Assembly: GCA_964630235.1 (NCBI GenBank) | Contig: CAZVUO010000001.1 | Location: 1,123,145-1,187,144 of the forward strand | DNA length: 64,000 nucleotides | From: JBFLYH01 sp964630235 | Lineage (GTDB): Bacteria > Oederibacteriota > JAAXVQ01 > JAUVAV01 | Direction of reading: 5' to 3' | Shown here: positions 1 to 15,000 of the stretch, one piece after another | How the letters are laid out: each line of letters begins with the position of its first letter | Position numbering within the stretch: position 1 is the stretch's first letter | Translations under genes and position numbers: made by a program | Notes under the pieces: generated by a model | The model's database searches: none | Told to the model about the DNA's origin: nothing | What the model saw: the letters and a program-made list of their open reading frames with translations, nothing else

Positions 1-2
1 TC

Positions 3-3000
3 AACGAGCAGATCAAGCCCGAGCATGAATTCGGCAGTACGGCCGTGATCGGCCACTTTCCCTGGTACGACGAAGGCGCCTGGGACGCCATGACCGAGAA
101 GCCGGACGCGGACAACAACCAGCGCATTGGCCCGGGCATGGACCGCATCATCCTGGAAGGGGCGAAAGGTACGGTGGTGTTCTCGGACGGCGAACCGGTG
201 ACCGTGCGCCATCTGGAAGACTACGTGGTGGTGGTGCAGGACCGCGTGGTCCTGATCATGCCGAAGAGCCGCTCCGATGACCTGAAAAAAATGGTCGCCG
301 CGGTCAAGGCGGACCCCCTGACCGAGCCTTACGTGGAGGGGACGGCCGGCAAGACCGGCATTCCCTATGACCGCTTCCCGGCCGAGCACCTGCAGGAACG
401 GACGGACGCGGCCAACAACCGGCTGAGCGGCGTGGTGAACGTGCTGGAGACCAACTATTCCGACGTGCGCGCCACCCAGGGCCTGGTGGCCGTGTTCGGC
501 GCCGTGGGCCTGCGGGTGAGTTACACGGACCAGGGACTGACTGTCGAAGGCACGGACGAAACCCTGCAAGCCCTGGCCCGGCCTGGCGCGCTGCTGGGAC
601 GGGCGGGTGCCGGGATCGTGGACCTGGCTCTGCGCCGCGCGGCTCGGACGCTGAATGGGCTGCTGCAACCCGGCCAGGCCCTGGCCGGACTGGCGCAGGC
701 CGCGCCGGAGCGGCTGGCGGAGGTTTTTCGGGCGCTGTGGCAACAGCAAGCCCTGGCCAGCCGGAGGCTGGAAGACGCGGAACCGGAACGGGTCCAATCC
801 CTGCGGGATCAGCTGGCCGCCTATATGGCCGCGGCCAACCAGACGGTTACGGTCCGGACCGCTCCCGACCAAACCCGTCGGCTGGACGCCCGGGAGCTTC
901 CCATCAACCTGCTGGCCGGGGAAGAAGCCCCCGCCGGCATGGACACGGACGCGGATCTGCGGCGGGTCGGCGCGTTCAACCTGTTCGGCGGCGTCTATCT
1001 CACCCGGCGAGCCTGGGAGCGGCTGACGACCCAGGAAGCCGCGGCCATCGTACTGCATGAAGCGCTGGAGACCCTGGGCATTTCCCATGAGGATGCGGCC
1101 GAGGTGGTGCGCGCCGTCACCGGTTTCCCGGTCAGCGCGCTGGTCGCGGCGGCCGGCCTGGAGGTCCCGGACCGCGTGGCGGACCTGCGGGCCAAGGACT
1201 ACTACGCCCGTCTCGAAGGCGCGGCGGGCATGGACGCCGAGCAGATCAAATCCGCCTACCGCCAGCAGGCCCGCGCCACCCACCCGGACGTCCAGCGCGA
1301 CGATCCCGACGCCGGACAGCTGTTCCAGCTGATCGCGGAAGCGTATGAAGTGCTCGCGGACCCGGCCAAACGGGCGTTCTACGACCGCTGGCTGGCCTAC
1401 CGGCGCGAGGGCGGGGACCGGACTTTCGACGAGTATCTCAAGAGTGATTTCACGGCGTGGGCCGGGGACCGCGGCGCGCGGACGGGTTTTGACTGGATGG
1501 CCTGGGCTGCGGCCGGCATGGATGAAGCGCGTCCGGCCGGCGCGGAGGAGCAGGCCGCGGATCCCGAGACGGTCTGGCGCACGGTCCGCGAAGCCTCTTC
1601 CTCCCAAATCTGGGCCGCCTTTATCGGCCAAAATCCGGATGCCGGGCGCGTGCTGATCCGCACGCCCGGGGAGTGGCGCGAGATCGAACGCGAGCTCCTG
1701 CGCCGCGAGCACGCCACGGCCGCGGAGAAGCTCCAGGCGGCCCGCGATCTCCGCGCGGCCTGGGAGGATGTGCCGGAAAAGATGTGGCAGGAGTTTATCA
1801 GCGGACGCTCCCCCTACAGCCTGCACACCAACCTCTTTTTTTACCGGCGACAGCAGCAAGAGAGGGTCCTGGCGCTGTTTGCACAGGGCGCGGAGAGCCT
1901 GAGCGCAACCGAAGCGGCCGCGGCCCTGGAACTGGAGCGTTTCCGGGCCGAAGCGCTGCTGGCGGCGATGACGCGCGGGGAGGTGCTGGGCGTGGTGGAA
2001 GCAACCGGGGAACTGCGTTACGCGCTCAAAGCGGTGGCCGAGGGCCGCTCCGGCGTTCAACCCGGCGACGAAAGCGTCGCCGCCCGCAACCTGGAGATGA
2101 TTCTTTCGCGACAGTTCCAGGACCTTTCCAATGCCGCCACCATCGGCGGGTATGCCGGCGAAGGACGCGTGGCGGTCAGCGGCGTGGTGGATGCCGTGGG
2201 CAGGATCCTGGCGCTCGGCAAGGCGTGGGACCTGGCGCCGATCGTCCGCGAACAAGTGGCTGCCGGACGGCTGTACAGCTTCCTTATCTATATGAAGAAG
2301 GGAGGCGCGAGCGCCCAGCCTGTCTTCGGCTTTTCGGCCGACGCGCCGATGCCGGAGCTGGCCCGCCGGCGCCTGGCGCAGGCGTTCTCCAGCGCCAACG
2401 CCCGCCAGGAGCTGGAGCAGGCGCGCTTGCCCCTGGACACGCTGACGCCGGCCATGCGGCGCTTGGTGGCGGCCTATGCAGAGGCCGCGGCCGGAAACGA
2501 GGCTGCCGCCCTGCAGATCCTGCAGGCGCAGGAAACACCGAATCTCACGCCCGGCCTGGCCGCGGCGTTCCTCCGGATCCGGGACGCGGCGATCCTGTCA
2601 GGAGACGGGCAATTCACGCAGATCGCCGACAGCCTCCGCGCGGCGTTGGCCGGCACCGAGGCGTATGACCAGTATTTCGGCGAAGGGCGCGAGGAATCAG
2701 CCTGGGCGTGGCTGGCCAACGGCCTGGGGCCGCATCTCAACGTGCTGGAGCATCTGGCCCGCCAGGCCAGGTTGACGCTCGCGCCGCCAGCCGCTTTTTT
2801 GGGCCGGCCCGCCGAAGAGGCCCTGGACCGCATGCTGGGCGCCGCGGCCGCGACCCTGGGCATTCTCCTGCAGCCTGGCAGGGTCCTGCTGGGCCTCTCC
2901 CGCCAGCCTTCCCGGCTGGTGGCGGATGTCGTGCGGGCCATGTTCGCGGGCCAGGCGCTTCGCGCCATGCCGCTCCTGCAGGCTGATCCCGTGCGGGGAG

Positions 3001-6000
3001 CGGAGGTGGCGGAACAGTGGCGGCAGTATCTGATCGCCGCCCACGCCAAATACCGCGACCGGCCTCAGGGGCAGCGCCTGCAGCCGCGGGATTTGGATCC
3101 GAACGCGCTGCAGCTGCTGGTGCGCCTGGGCCGCAGCCGGCCGCGCGCCACGGACGACGACCTGGAGCGGCTGGGCGCGTTCCATCTGGACCAAAAATAT
3201 TATTTGGCCGCCCGCACCCTGGCGCGCCTGCCGGTCAAGGAAGCGGCGGCCATCCTCTTTCATGAATGGCTGGAAGATCAGGGTTTCAGCCACGCCGAGG
3301 CCCGCGACCTGGTGGAATCGGTCACGGGTTTCCAGCATGACTGGCTGGTCGGCCGGGCCGGGTTGTCCCTCGCCCCGGTCACGCTGACCGTGAGTTCGCC
3401 GGCGCTCTATTTTCTCCTGAGCAACACGCGTCTGGCCGCCGCGCTGTCCTTCGCCGTCGCCGCGGCGCTCGCCGGATTGTTCCTGGCCGGAACGATCTCA
3501 GCGCCCGCCGCCGCCGTGCTGGCCGCGATCCTGGTGCCCGGGCTCTGGATCGTGCGCCGGATCCTGCCCCTTATCCAGCAGACCGGCACGCGCCGGATCG
3601 CATCGCCTTTCGCGCCGCGGCGCCAGCACCCGGACGTGGACCAGCTCATGCGCGAAGCCCTGCCCGAACTCTCCCGGCTGCTGTCCCAGGCCCAGGCGCC
3701 GGTTGAAGTTCCGGCGGAATTGAAATTGCAGATCTTCCGGTTGTCCCGCCGGATGCACCGCAGCGCCCCGGGGCTGTTCGATACGTTGTTCCGCTATCTG
3801 GAGAATCCCCAGCCCCAGCTGGCGGAAGGCGTGAAAGCCAGCCGGGCGGCGCTCAACCGGATGCTTTATCAATACGGATATTACCTGATCGAACTGCGGG
3901 CGCGGACAGACCGGCCGGCGGCGTCCGTGGTGCCTCAGCTTTATCCGTTCCGCATCAGCCAGCGCGTGGACCGGGGCCAGCTGGCCGGCCGGCGCTTGGA
4001 ATTCTGGCGCCTGGAGAGCCTCAGCCGGCCGGAATACCTGCCGCGCTTCACCGGCCTGCTGCTGGAGGATTTCAACCATCCGGCCGCGCTCACGGACGCC
4101 ATCCGCAAAGACGCCCTGGCCCTGCATCAAGCCCTGGCCCAAGGCCGGCAGTATGTCTACTCCCGCCAGGATCCCGCGGCGCCCCAGCAGGGCGTGTACC
4201 GGCTGGAGTCGGCGCATCCCGGCGTGATCGCCCTGGCCAACCAGCTGTTCGCGTGGGAGTTCCAGGGGCTGAGCGAGGAGGAGATCTTCGAACTACTGGC
4301 GCGCGTGACCGAGGAGCACGAGGTCCAGCACGCGGTGGATATGTCCCTGGAACTGCTCGCGGGCTGGGGGCCGCTGGGGCTCAACGCCTGGAAGGAGTTC
4401 AGCCCCTATGGCGCGGAATTCATCATCCAGGGATTATCTTACAGCCTGACCGCCATCTTTGATCTAGCCATGGAAGGCGACCTGGGCGCGGTGAAACTTT
4501 TGCTCGGACTGGATGAAGTCGAGCAAACCGGCCGGCTGTCCGATTTCGAGGGACGCGCCTATACCCGGACGGATTTGGAAGCGGCTTATCTCAGGCTGGG
4601 GAACAAGCTGCTGCGGGAGCGGGAAGCCGGACTCTCGGATCTGCGGGCGAAAATGAAAACCGTGTTCCGCGCGATCTATGAATCGGATTACCGCCGCGCC
4701 GGCGCCGAGCGCTGGCTGCCGGTCGAGAACCGGATCACCCGGTTCCTGTCGCGCGGCTCCACGCTGCTGCTGTCCACCGCCCTCCCGATCCTGGCCTATC
4801 TGGTGGGCGGCGCGGCCCTGGCCGTGGCCTCGCTGGCGGTCTTGATCTGGCTGCCCTCGTACCTCGAGCGGCGGCAGGCCGCGCGCCGCGCCCTGCTGGA
4901 GGAGGAAGCGGTCCGCCCGGCGCACCAGCCGCTGCTGCTTACGTTCGCCTCCACGGCCTCGGCCCGGGACCGCAAACGGGTGCGGGCCGCCGTGGCGGAC
5001 ACCCGCCTGCTGGAGCGCGCGGTGCGTTCGGCCCTGCCCGCCGGAGACGCCCCCATACTCCGCATCGGGCCCCGGATCCGCTTTACCCCCACCGGGGCCG
5101 GTGCCTTCAAGCGCGCGTATCTCGCCGAGGTCTCGGCGGTGCTCGCGAACGGGGAACAGCGCCAGGTGGATATCGCCATTAAAATTCCGCGGCCCCTGAT
5201 CGGCTGGGTGGCCCTGCTCCAGCCGCGCATCCGGCAGCTCTGGCTGCAAGGGCACCCCAACATGCCCAGCTACCAGTTCGTAGAACAGGGCGTCATGGCC
5301 GAGGAGTTCGTGCACGGCAAGACCCTGCGGGAGTTGCAGGGCGACGGCCGCGACATTGACGGTTCGGTATCGCGCCTGGCCGTGCGGTCTTATTTGAGCG
5401 TGCTTAAATATTTGAACGACCGGACCGGCCTCAACTGGGTGCTGTTCGATCCCAAACCGGAGAATATGATTTTGCCCGATGAACCCGGGGCCGAGCCCAA
5501 GCTCATTGACCGGGACGGCCTGCTGCCCACGCCGTTCCGCCGCCATCCTTTCTCTCAGATGCTGTATTACACCGCTTTCTACGGGTCCGAGCGCATGGCC
5601 CTGACCAGTTACCTGCGGGGTTTGCTCGCGCCGCTCATCGCCCTGTTCCCGGTGCTTTTCGCGTACCGGGTAAAGCCGGACAGCGCGATCTTCGACGGCG
5701 TCATGGATGCCATGGGTCCCACGGAAGGCCGCCTCTATCTCAACGAGGCCCTGGCGAGCTGGAGCGCCGGGCTGACCCGCAACAGCCCGTTCACGCTGGC
5801 GCTGCAGGACTATTTGGAGACCGGCCTTCCCGAGTACCTGCGCACCGCGGGCCTGGCCGAGGAAGTGCTCGAAACCATGCCCGGCCGCATTCCGGCCCTG
5901 CCCCGGCGGCCCGAACTGGCCGCACCGGCTGATCAAATCAGCGGCCTGCTGGATTCCTCCAGCGTGCTCAGCCTGATCCGGGGCATCAGCGCGATCGAGG

Positions 6001-9000
6001 CCCGCGCGGAAGAGCTCAGCGACGCCGAGCTGGCCCGCCATGCGGAGCGCCTGCTCATGCTGCTCGAACCGTACCGGGGGCGCGTGGCCGTGGCCGCGTA
6101 CCGGACCCTGGCCGCGATCCAGCCGCGGCTGACGCCGTCCTTGAGCAAAATGATCCGAAAGAAGATGGATAAAAACGACCGCCTGGGCATGCTCTCGGTG
6201 TCTACCTTTGCCGGCCGGCTCACCCGGCTGCATGAATACCTGCTCGCCGATCCCGGCATCCGGGCTCTGCTCCTGCGGCCCGAGGGCGCGGTGGTGAATG
6301 ACATCGGCCTGGGCGGTCCGGCGCCCGTGACCACGGCCGAGCTGGCCACCCGCCTGCGCCAGGTGAACCCGAAGATCCGCGTGGCCGGCACGGACCTGAT
6401 GATCCCGGCCTTCCAGGTGCAGGCCGCGAACGGGATGTTCGCGTATTTCAGCCGGGAGGGCAATCTCCTGGGCCTCTACGACGATAAAGGCAATCCCACG
6501 CGGAATTCCACCTGGGCCAGGCGCCTCCGGTCGGCTTTCGCCCAGTTCCGCGTCGCGCCTCAAACCCCGGTGCCGGGATTTGCGTTCCAGGCGGATCCCT
6601 ACCGCGCCTACGCTGAACGCTACGGGTTCGAAATCGGGCAGGCCTCGTTCGGCGAAGGCACCCGGGCCGATATCAAGCTCTGCTTCAACACGCTCTACCT
6701 GTACGCGGGGCAGGAGGCGGCGATCATCGAACAAATGGGCAAGGACCTGCCCGAGGGCGGTTATCTCATTACGGGGCATTCGGTCTCGGCCTGGCGGCGT
6801 TTAGGCAAGGCGTATGATGTCCAGTTCGCGGTTTACCGCAAAGCGGACGGCAGAATGGCCCCCCAGTCCGTGCACGTGGCCGTGGGCGACCGCCGCTACG
6901 ATTTTTCCGCGGGCGGGATGACGATTCAGGAGACCGAGGAACTGGCCTGGATGGGCTATGAGAGCGTGCTGGGATTCGGCCGGCGCCGGACGCCGGTCAA
7001 CCAGGTGAAGCTTCCGGAACTGCGGCCCGTGGCGGCGGAACCCGTGCCCGCTCCAGCGCCGGCCGAACAGGTGGAGCAGGAACTCCGGCAGGTCGACACG
7101 GTGCTGGACACCCTGCGCGGAACGTATCCCCATCTCCCCAGCCTGCAGGAAAGCTTTATCGCGCTGGCCCGCCTGGACCTGAAAACCCCGCAGGCGCGCG
7201 AATTTCTGGTCGGGGAGCTGGCGCGCATGGAAACCCGCCGGTCCGGTTACAGCCTCGCGTATTATTTCCCCGAGAATGACCGGTTCGACCTGGGGTACGC
7301 GGTCAAAATGCTCATGGCGCATTTCGCCGGGTCCGAGCGGATCTATCCCGAGTACGAGCACATCACCCCGGAACGCTTCAACGCCATGCTGCAGCGCCTG
7401 CTGGCCGAGGCCGGCCGGGCGCTCACCGCGGCCGAGGCCGAAGAAGCGGCCCGCTTCCGGCAGGTGCTGGCGGATATTCCCGCTGCCCTGCAGGCGCTGA
7501 CCGGGGATGTGCGCTATCCGAACATATGCGGTCCCTGCGCGCAGGTGATCAGCACGCTGCTTAAGCAGGCGGGATTGCCGGCCAGAGTGATGTCGTTTCC
7601 CATGCGGTTTGACAGCGAGACCGTGGTCGAAACCCAGGTGGCGGGGTTCACGTTCTATGTGGACGGGACCGCGGGCCGGGTGCTGCGTTTTGATGAAACA
7701 CCCATCGCGCCGGTGGTGGTGCCGGCCGGCGATCTGCAGTCGCGCCCGGAATCCACACCCTGGTATTTGCTGCGGCCAGCCGAAGAGATCAAGGGATATC
7801 TGCACGCGCCGGACCTGGAACCGCGGGTGCAGGCCGTGCTGGCCGCGGTTAAAAAAGCCCTGCAGGAAAAAGTGACAGCCCAGCAGCTGGCCCGGCCGCC
7901 CACGGCCCGCGGGCCCCAAACGCCTAGATTGGAATTGACCTTCTGGGAGCGGCGCCTGCCCTGGGTACCCAAAGGGTTAAGGCCGTTCGGCGAGGAACTG
8001 ATCTTCCGCGTGGCGCCCATGCTCCTGTTCCACCTCGGGTACTTCACGCCGCTCGCGGCCGGGATCGGGCTGGCCGTGTTCGGCGCCGCCTTCCTGGCCG
8101 CCCACCGGGACAAAGGCTGGACCGCGCGGCAGTGGCTGTCCGCCGCAGGACAAACCGTGCTCCTGAGCGCCGTCTATTTCGGCGTGAGCTACGGATTCGC
8201 GCGGGCCGACCTGCCCGCGGCCGGGGGCGTGGCCGCCTATCTGGCCTCTTCGCTCCTGCACAGCTTCAATGAATTCATCACCCGCCGGGCGCCGGGCGCC
8301 GGCGCGGAGTCTTTGCAGCTCAAGCGCGCGCCCTTCGCGCGGGGTCAGCCCGGTGAGCCGAAAATTTCCTATTGGGACGAATGGCAGCAGCCCCTGCTGA
8401 AGCAATGCCGCGTCCGGCCGGTCGAGCCCAGCGATTCCGACGGCCGCAGGATTTACTGGGCTCTGCGGGAGCTGACCTACGTGGCCGAGGAGGCGGGACT
8501 GGAACCCACGAAAGAGGCCCTGGTCCTGATCAAAAAACACGTCGGGTACGGGCCGGGAGCCGGAAAGCGCACGCCGATTTACCTTTTCAAAGCCACGGAC
8601 GACATGAGCGAGCGTCTGATCACGAAGTTCAATTTCCGCGAAGTCCTGCTGATTGACCCCTACCAGCCGGCGGTTTACATTGATGAGGATTTTTGGGAAC
8701 AGGCCATCCTGCGCAAGGGCCAGGAGCAGCCCAAGGTCCGTAAAATGAACCTGCGTATCGGCGCCCTGCTGACCCAGGCCGCCGGCGCTCTGGCCTACCT
8801 CGAGCAGCATCCCGCGATCCGGGAACAGCGGCGCATGACGCGCGCCGAAGAAGGCCACATGAAGCGCGAAGGGGACCTGCGGGTCCTGGACGCCTTCTAT
8901 CTGGTCCTGAACCGGGCGATCTCGGAGTTCCTGCCCGCCGCCTCGGGGCGGGGGACCGCGCAGTGGTTCATCCGCGGCCTCAACAACAGCGTGTCCGCGC

Positions 9001-12000
9001 CCATTAAAAATTTCCTGGGCCACCCCATGGTGGAAAACCTTGATTTGCTCATGCGTCTGGGCGGGCTCCGGCAGACCGTGCGGGCCGCCCAGGACGCCTT
9101 TAACCGCTGGCAGTTCCGCAATCTCAACCTGGTTTCTCTCCGCGCCCGCCTGAAATCCCTGGAAGAAGCCGTGGCCGCGCCGGACCAGATACGGCCCGCG
9201 CTCCTGCGGCGCCGGCTGCGCAGCAGCCAGCAGGCCCTGAACCACCTGCTGGATCTGATCTCCGGCTGCCTCTATCTGCGTTCACGCCAGGAAGGGGAGC
9301 TGTGGGGCTATGCCGGCGAACGCCGGACCATCCTCATGGAGCAGATTGATATCGTCGGGCTCTCCCAGCTGGTCAATCACATCAACGATATCCTCAGCGG
9401 CAGTGTTTCGCCCGGCAGCCTGGACTACCAGCAGCTTCAGAAGCGGCTGGAGCTGTTCACTTACCTGTTCGGCCGGGTGCAGGAATACGTCAGGGACAAG
9501 GTCCAGGACACCTCGTACCAAACGCCCTACCGGTGGGGCATTTATCACAACCACGCGCCGCGGCAGGATACGTCCCGACAGGGGCTGTACACCCGCCTGG
9601 AGGCGGATCTGCGCGCCGGCCAGGACCGGACGCATTATCTCTGGGCCATCGGCGGGGGCGGGGACGTGCTCTCCGCGGTACGGCGGCGGGAGGAACTCCG
9701 CCGCTTCCACGCCGAGATCCAGGCCGAGCAAGCGGCCCGCGGCGAAGCGTGCGGGAACTTGCGGGTCGTGATCCTGACCATGGCGGAAAAACGCATCGGC
9801 TACGTCAATCCCGAAACCGACTATGCCGCCTGGGAGCGGTCGCAGAACCCCCTGTACCTGCTGCGGGAAGAATCCCTGCGCGACGGCCTGGAACCGGATC
9901 TCCGCTTCACGCGCCGAAGACCCGGCGTCATTGCCCCCGAGAGCATCATCGGCACCGCTGAACGCCAGGGTGAAGTCCTCCTGCGCGTGACGCCGGTCAC
10001 CCGTGTCCTGGGCGCGAACCGGAAACTGGACGAGGCCTACGTGGTGGATGAACTCGCGAAGGCAGGCGACGCGGTTGAAATGTACTTCGTGGGGCTGACC
10101 CAATCCGTGGGAAAAACCGCGGAGCAACTGGCCGCCCTGATCGCCGCGCGGCAGGTGGAAACCGGGGGCGGGGTGTCCCTGGAACTATATGAGCACGGCG
10201 GCGACGCCATCGCATTGATGCACGCCGGGGATAAGGAAACCGTGGTTTCGCCCACCAATGAAAAATTCGCCGTTCAGGTCACCCAGTGGCTGGTCAAGAA
10301 ACTGCCGGGCCTGGAGGCGCATTTTACTCTCAGCGGGCTCGGCAATGATTTTGAATCCTATCATAAGTGGATCAACGAGGTGGTCCGCACCCTTTTGCGC
10401 GATGGCGGCGTGGCCGAGATCGTGGCGCCCTGGGCGCCGGGCGTGCTGGAGGGGGCGCGCCTGGCCGAGCGCGTGGGCCGGGAGGTGGAGTCCCACGCCA
10501 ATAAACGCGGCTTGTCCCAGATCACCGGCCGCTCGGTCCTGAACGCCGTTTACGGCTTTCTGCGCCGCGGCCAAACCCTACCCCTGCTGGGCGCCGGGCT
10601 GAAGGCGCTGGAACGGTCTTTCCTGGGCGTGGACCGGGCACCGGTCCGCCGCAACCTGTTCAAGTCGGTGTTTGGCTATTCCCGCGAGGGCAAAGCCCGC
10701 AGGCGCGGAGACTTCCACGCCTTGATCAGCCACGAGCAAAAAGGCGAGATCGCCAAATTTTCGCTGGTCATGCCTTTTGCGGCTTTTGCCCGGGTCAGTG
10801 ACCGGCGGGAGCAGGAAACCGTCAGGCAGCTGTGCTCCCAGCCGTTCAGCCACTACCGCGGCCAGGAAATCCAGCACCTCATCACCCAGCTGTCCATCCT
10901 GAGGAGTTCGCCCAATCAGAAGATCACCCGTCTGGACCACGCGTACCGCCGGATCGGCATTACGACCGAAGCGGGGAATGTCACGCTGGAAGGGTTCCCG
11001 GAAGAAGTCGCGGTTTCCAAGGCCGGGCTGGCGGAGCAGGAACTGGCTCAGCAGGCGCGGCGTCTTACCGAACGCCGGCCTGACCGGTCCTTGAAACCCT
11101 GGGCGCAGGAGCTGATCTTCCGCGTGGCGCCCATGCTCCTGTTCCACCTCGGGTACTTGACGCCGCTCGCGGCCGGGATCGGGCTGGCCGTGTTCGGCGC
11201 CGCGTTCCTCGTGGCGCACCGGGACAAGGGCTGGACCCCGCGGCAGTGGCTGATCGCGGCCGGCATGACCGTGGTGCTGGCGGGGATCTATTTCGGCGCG
11301 AGCTACGGATTCGCGCAGGCCGACCTGCCCGCGGTCGGGGGCGTGGCCGCCTATCTGGCCGCGACCCTGGTGCACAGTTTCAATAATTGGGCGGCCCGCA
11401 GGTTCCCGAATTTGGACTGGCCGGTGCTCGCCTTGGAAAATCCCTATGCCGCTACCTACCAAGTGGAGACCGCCAATCGTAAGTTCGGCCAATTGCCCGA
11501 CGTTCAGCGCCACGCCTTGATCGAACAGGCCCTGGAGCTCTTGTCGACCTCCAGTCTGGTCCTGCAGGGGAAAATCCGCCTCGTGGTGCTGGGGTGGCTG
11601 CTCAATCCCAGCAAGCGGCAGTTCTTAACGGACGACCAGGCGCATCGCCTGCGGCAAGCCATTGACCAGCAGGCATTTCAGGGCGTGGTGGACGTGCACA
11701 CGCAGCCTGGGCGGCTCGCCCTGCTAAACCAATTCCTGGCCCAGGACCCCGAACTGCGCGTTTTTCTGGACCGCTCCGTCCCCACGGTGGTTGAAAACCT
11801 GGGCCTCGGCGGACCGGAGCCCGTGACCGTGGGCGAGCTGGCGCAAAGCCTCAGGGCCGCTTACCCGAGGGTGCAGGTGATAGGCAGTGACATCTTCGTA
11901 CCCGCCTGGCGCCTCACGAACCGGTCCAACGGACATTTTGCTTATTTTGACCAGCAGGGGCGTCTCCTGGGGGCCTTTAACTCCATCGGTTTTGCTTACA

Positions 12001-15000
12001 TGTTGGACAAGGATTACGAGGAGTATTCCGGCCTGGGCCCGCGCCTGCTGCAGGGCCAGGTGCCGGAAGGTTATATTGCGACCCCCCGGCCGCTGGAGGC
12101 CTACGCGCGCGACCACGGGTTCAGCGTCACCCGGGCGATCTTTGGCGAAGGCGTGACCGCGGACGTCAAACTGGTCTTTAACCTGCTGCAGATCTATTGG
12201 GACGACCGGGCGCAGATGCTGGACCACATTGGACGCGACGTAACGGAGGGCGGCTACCTCCTGGCCGGCGGGGAAGAGGACGGCAGACTGGCCTTCACGG
12301 TTTACCGCAAACAGAACGGCCGCCTCGAGCCGCTGCGCCTCGTTGCCCTGGGCCCTGAAGGGCAGGCCGAGCTTCCGATTCAAGGCTTGAGCCTGGCGGA
12401 GGCGGATGCGCTGTCCCAGAAGCTCAGTCTCAACCGCACCACGCCCCAACAGGCGATAGCCAAACTTGCCTTGGAACGCCAAATGGCCCAACCACCCGCC
12501 CCGGCGGCGCAAGTGCTGCCTGATCTAGGCGAGACGATCAACCGGCTGGTTCAAGCAGAGATGAAATTCCCGGCCTATTCTCCTGGCCAGCGCCAGCAGG
12601 CGGTCGCCCTGCTCGCGGAGCGGTTATTCGACCCGCGCTTCGCGGTCGTGGCGCGCGCACGCATGGCGGCCGAGGCCTTGCTCAATGACGCCGGCTTGCG
12701 TGCGCTCCTTACCCCGGAACAAAAAACCGTTCTGGAGTCGGCTCTCGGCCGGCAGTCCTATCTCGGGTTCATCAACCTTTCCACCTATCCAGGCCGCCTG
12801 CGGCGGTTGAACGGTTTCTTCTCCCGCGACAGCCGGCTCCGCTCCGTGCTGGAGAGACCGGGCAAGCCCGTGGTGGAAAGCGTCGGCCTCGGCGGCGCGG
12901 AGCCGGCCACGCTGGCTGAACTGGCCCAAACCGTCGGCTTCCTCAACCCCCAGGCCCGGGTCGTGGGCAGCGATATTCTCGTGCCGGAATGGTCCGTCCG
13001 GGACGTGCGCACCGGAAATTTCGGTTATTACAATGAGCAAGGCGAGCTGATGGGCGCATTCCGGCCAGAGGGCGGCGCGCTGGTTGACGAGGCGGTCCTG
13101 CTGGCCTTCTCCGGCTTGAATCCGCGCGCCCCGCTGCCCGCCGGCTACGCCCTGCAGCGCAGACCATTGCAGACCTATGCTCAAGAACACGGGTTCGAGG
13201 TCGTGCGCGCCTCCTTCGGACAAGGCGTCCTGGCGGACGTCAAACTGGTCTTCAACATGCTGTACATGTACGAACGGCAGAAAGCGGACCTGATCGCGGA
13301 GATGGGCGCGAGCGTCCGCGAGGGCGGCTATCTGCTGGTGGGCGAGGAAGACACCCGCCAGGTCCAGGGCCGGATTGAAAGCCGGATGTTTTTCACGGTT
13401 TATGAAAAACGCGGAGGGGAACTCAAACCAGAGCGTTCGGTCATGCTGGGGCCGGACGGCATTTACGAACTCCCGGCCAGCCACCTCTCCATCGCCGACG
13501 CCGAAGCGCAGACCGGCCGCCTGCTCGCGGCCGTTATGATGGGCGGCTCCGGCCGCTGGCCGTGGCTGCGGGGGTGGTACGACCGGCTGGAGGCGTGGAG
13601 CGGCCGGCTGTTCGGCGCCCGGTTGGGCTGGGTGGCGGGCCAGGTCCTGGCCCCGGCTCTGGCCGAGTCGGGCCTGTTCGTGGGCGGCTTGAGCGTGGCG
13701 GGCGCTTTCCTGCTTTCACTGGCGTTCGGGCTGCCGTTCGCCTTGGGGCCTCCGTTCTGGGCGCTGTTCGGCGTGCTGCAGCTGGCCTGGCACCTGGGGC
13801 ATCTGCCCTGGCAGGCGCGCGCCGGCGCGCCAGTGCGGGCGTTCCTCCGCCAACACTGGCGTCAGGCGGTCAGCCTGCCGCTGCTGCGGATCACGGGAGC
13901 AACGACGCTGGCGCTGGTGACGCTGCAGGCGCTGGTCAACCCCGCGGGGATGCTGTTCGCGGGCGTGAGCCTGGCCGCGATCCTGGGAGTGCACGCGCTG
14001 GTCAACCTGCTGGCCGGGCCGCGGGGCGGGTTCGCGTTCGTGGTCCAGCCTGAAGCGCGGGAGGCCGGGGCCTTCACTCTGCGCGACACCCTGGTCGGAC
14101 GCCTGGTCCAGTCCCTGGCCGGCCGGCTCAGCGCCCGGGAAGTAGTTCCCGCGGCGGAACTCCCGGTTCCGGTCGGGGGTATGGAGCGCGGAGCCATGCT
14201 CATGCCGGACCAGGCCGCGGTCGAGGACATCCGGCCGGGCGCGGATTTCACCACGGCCGTGAATGAAATGAAGCGCGTCACGGACAACTGGGCGCGGTTA
14301 TCGGACACGGAACGGGCCCTGGCCGTGGTCACTCTCCGGCAGGTCCTCTTCGATCCGGCTTATCGGATCATCGCCCGGGCACGCGACGCCATCATGGGCC
14401 TGCTGGTCAACCCGGATTCCCGGCGCCTGCTGACGCCGCAGCAAACCGCCATGCTCGAACAGGCGCTGGAGGAACAGCCGTTCCAGGGCCATCTTCACAT
14501 CAATACCAGGCCCAACCGCCTGGACCTTTTATGGAACTATCTGGGACAGGAGCCCGGCCTGCGGACCGTGCTGACCCGGCAGGGCGAGGTCGTGGTCGAG
14601 AACATCGGTTTGGGCGGGCCGCTGCCTGTCACCCTGGCGCAGCTGGCCGCCGCGGTTCATGCACTGAATCCCGGCGCCCGGGTGAAGGGAAGCGATGTGC
14701 TGGTGCCCTCCTGGATGATCACCGATGCGGCGACCGGCGAGTTCGCATATTACGACCAGGCCGGCCGGTTTCAGGCCGGGTTCCAGCCGGGCGGCACGGC
14801 AATCTACGGAGAGAACCGGCTGCAGGATATGGCGGAGTGGTTCGCGCGCCACCAGGCCGGCACGCTGCCCGCCGGGCTGGTCGTGGCAAAGGACCCATTT
14901 GCGGCTTTCGCGGCGGCCAACGGCTTCGAGGTTGTGCAAGCTTCCTTCGGCGCGAACGTCCGCGCGGACCTGAAGGTGTGCTTCAACGTCCTGTACATGT

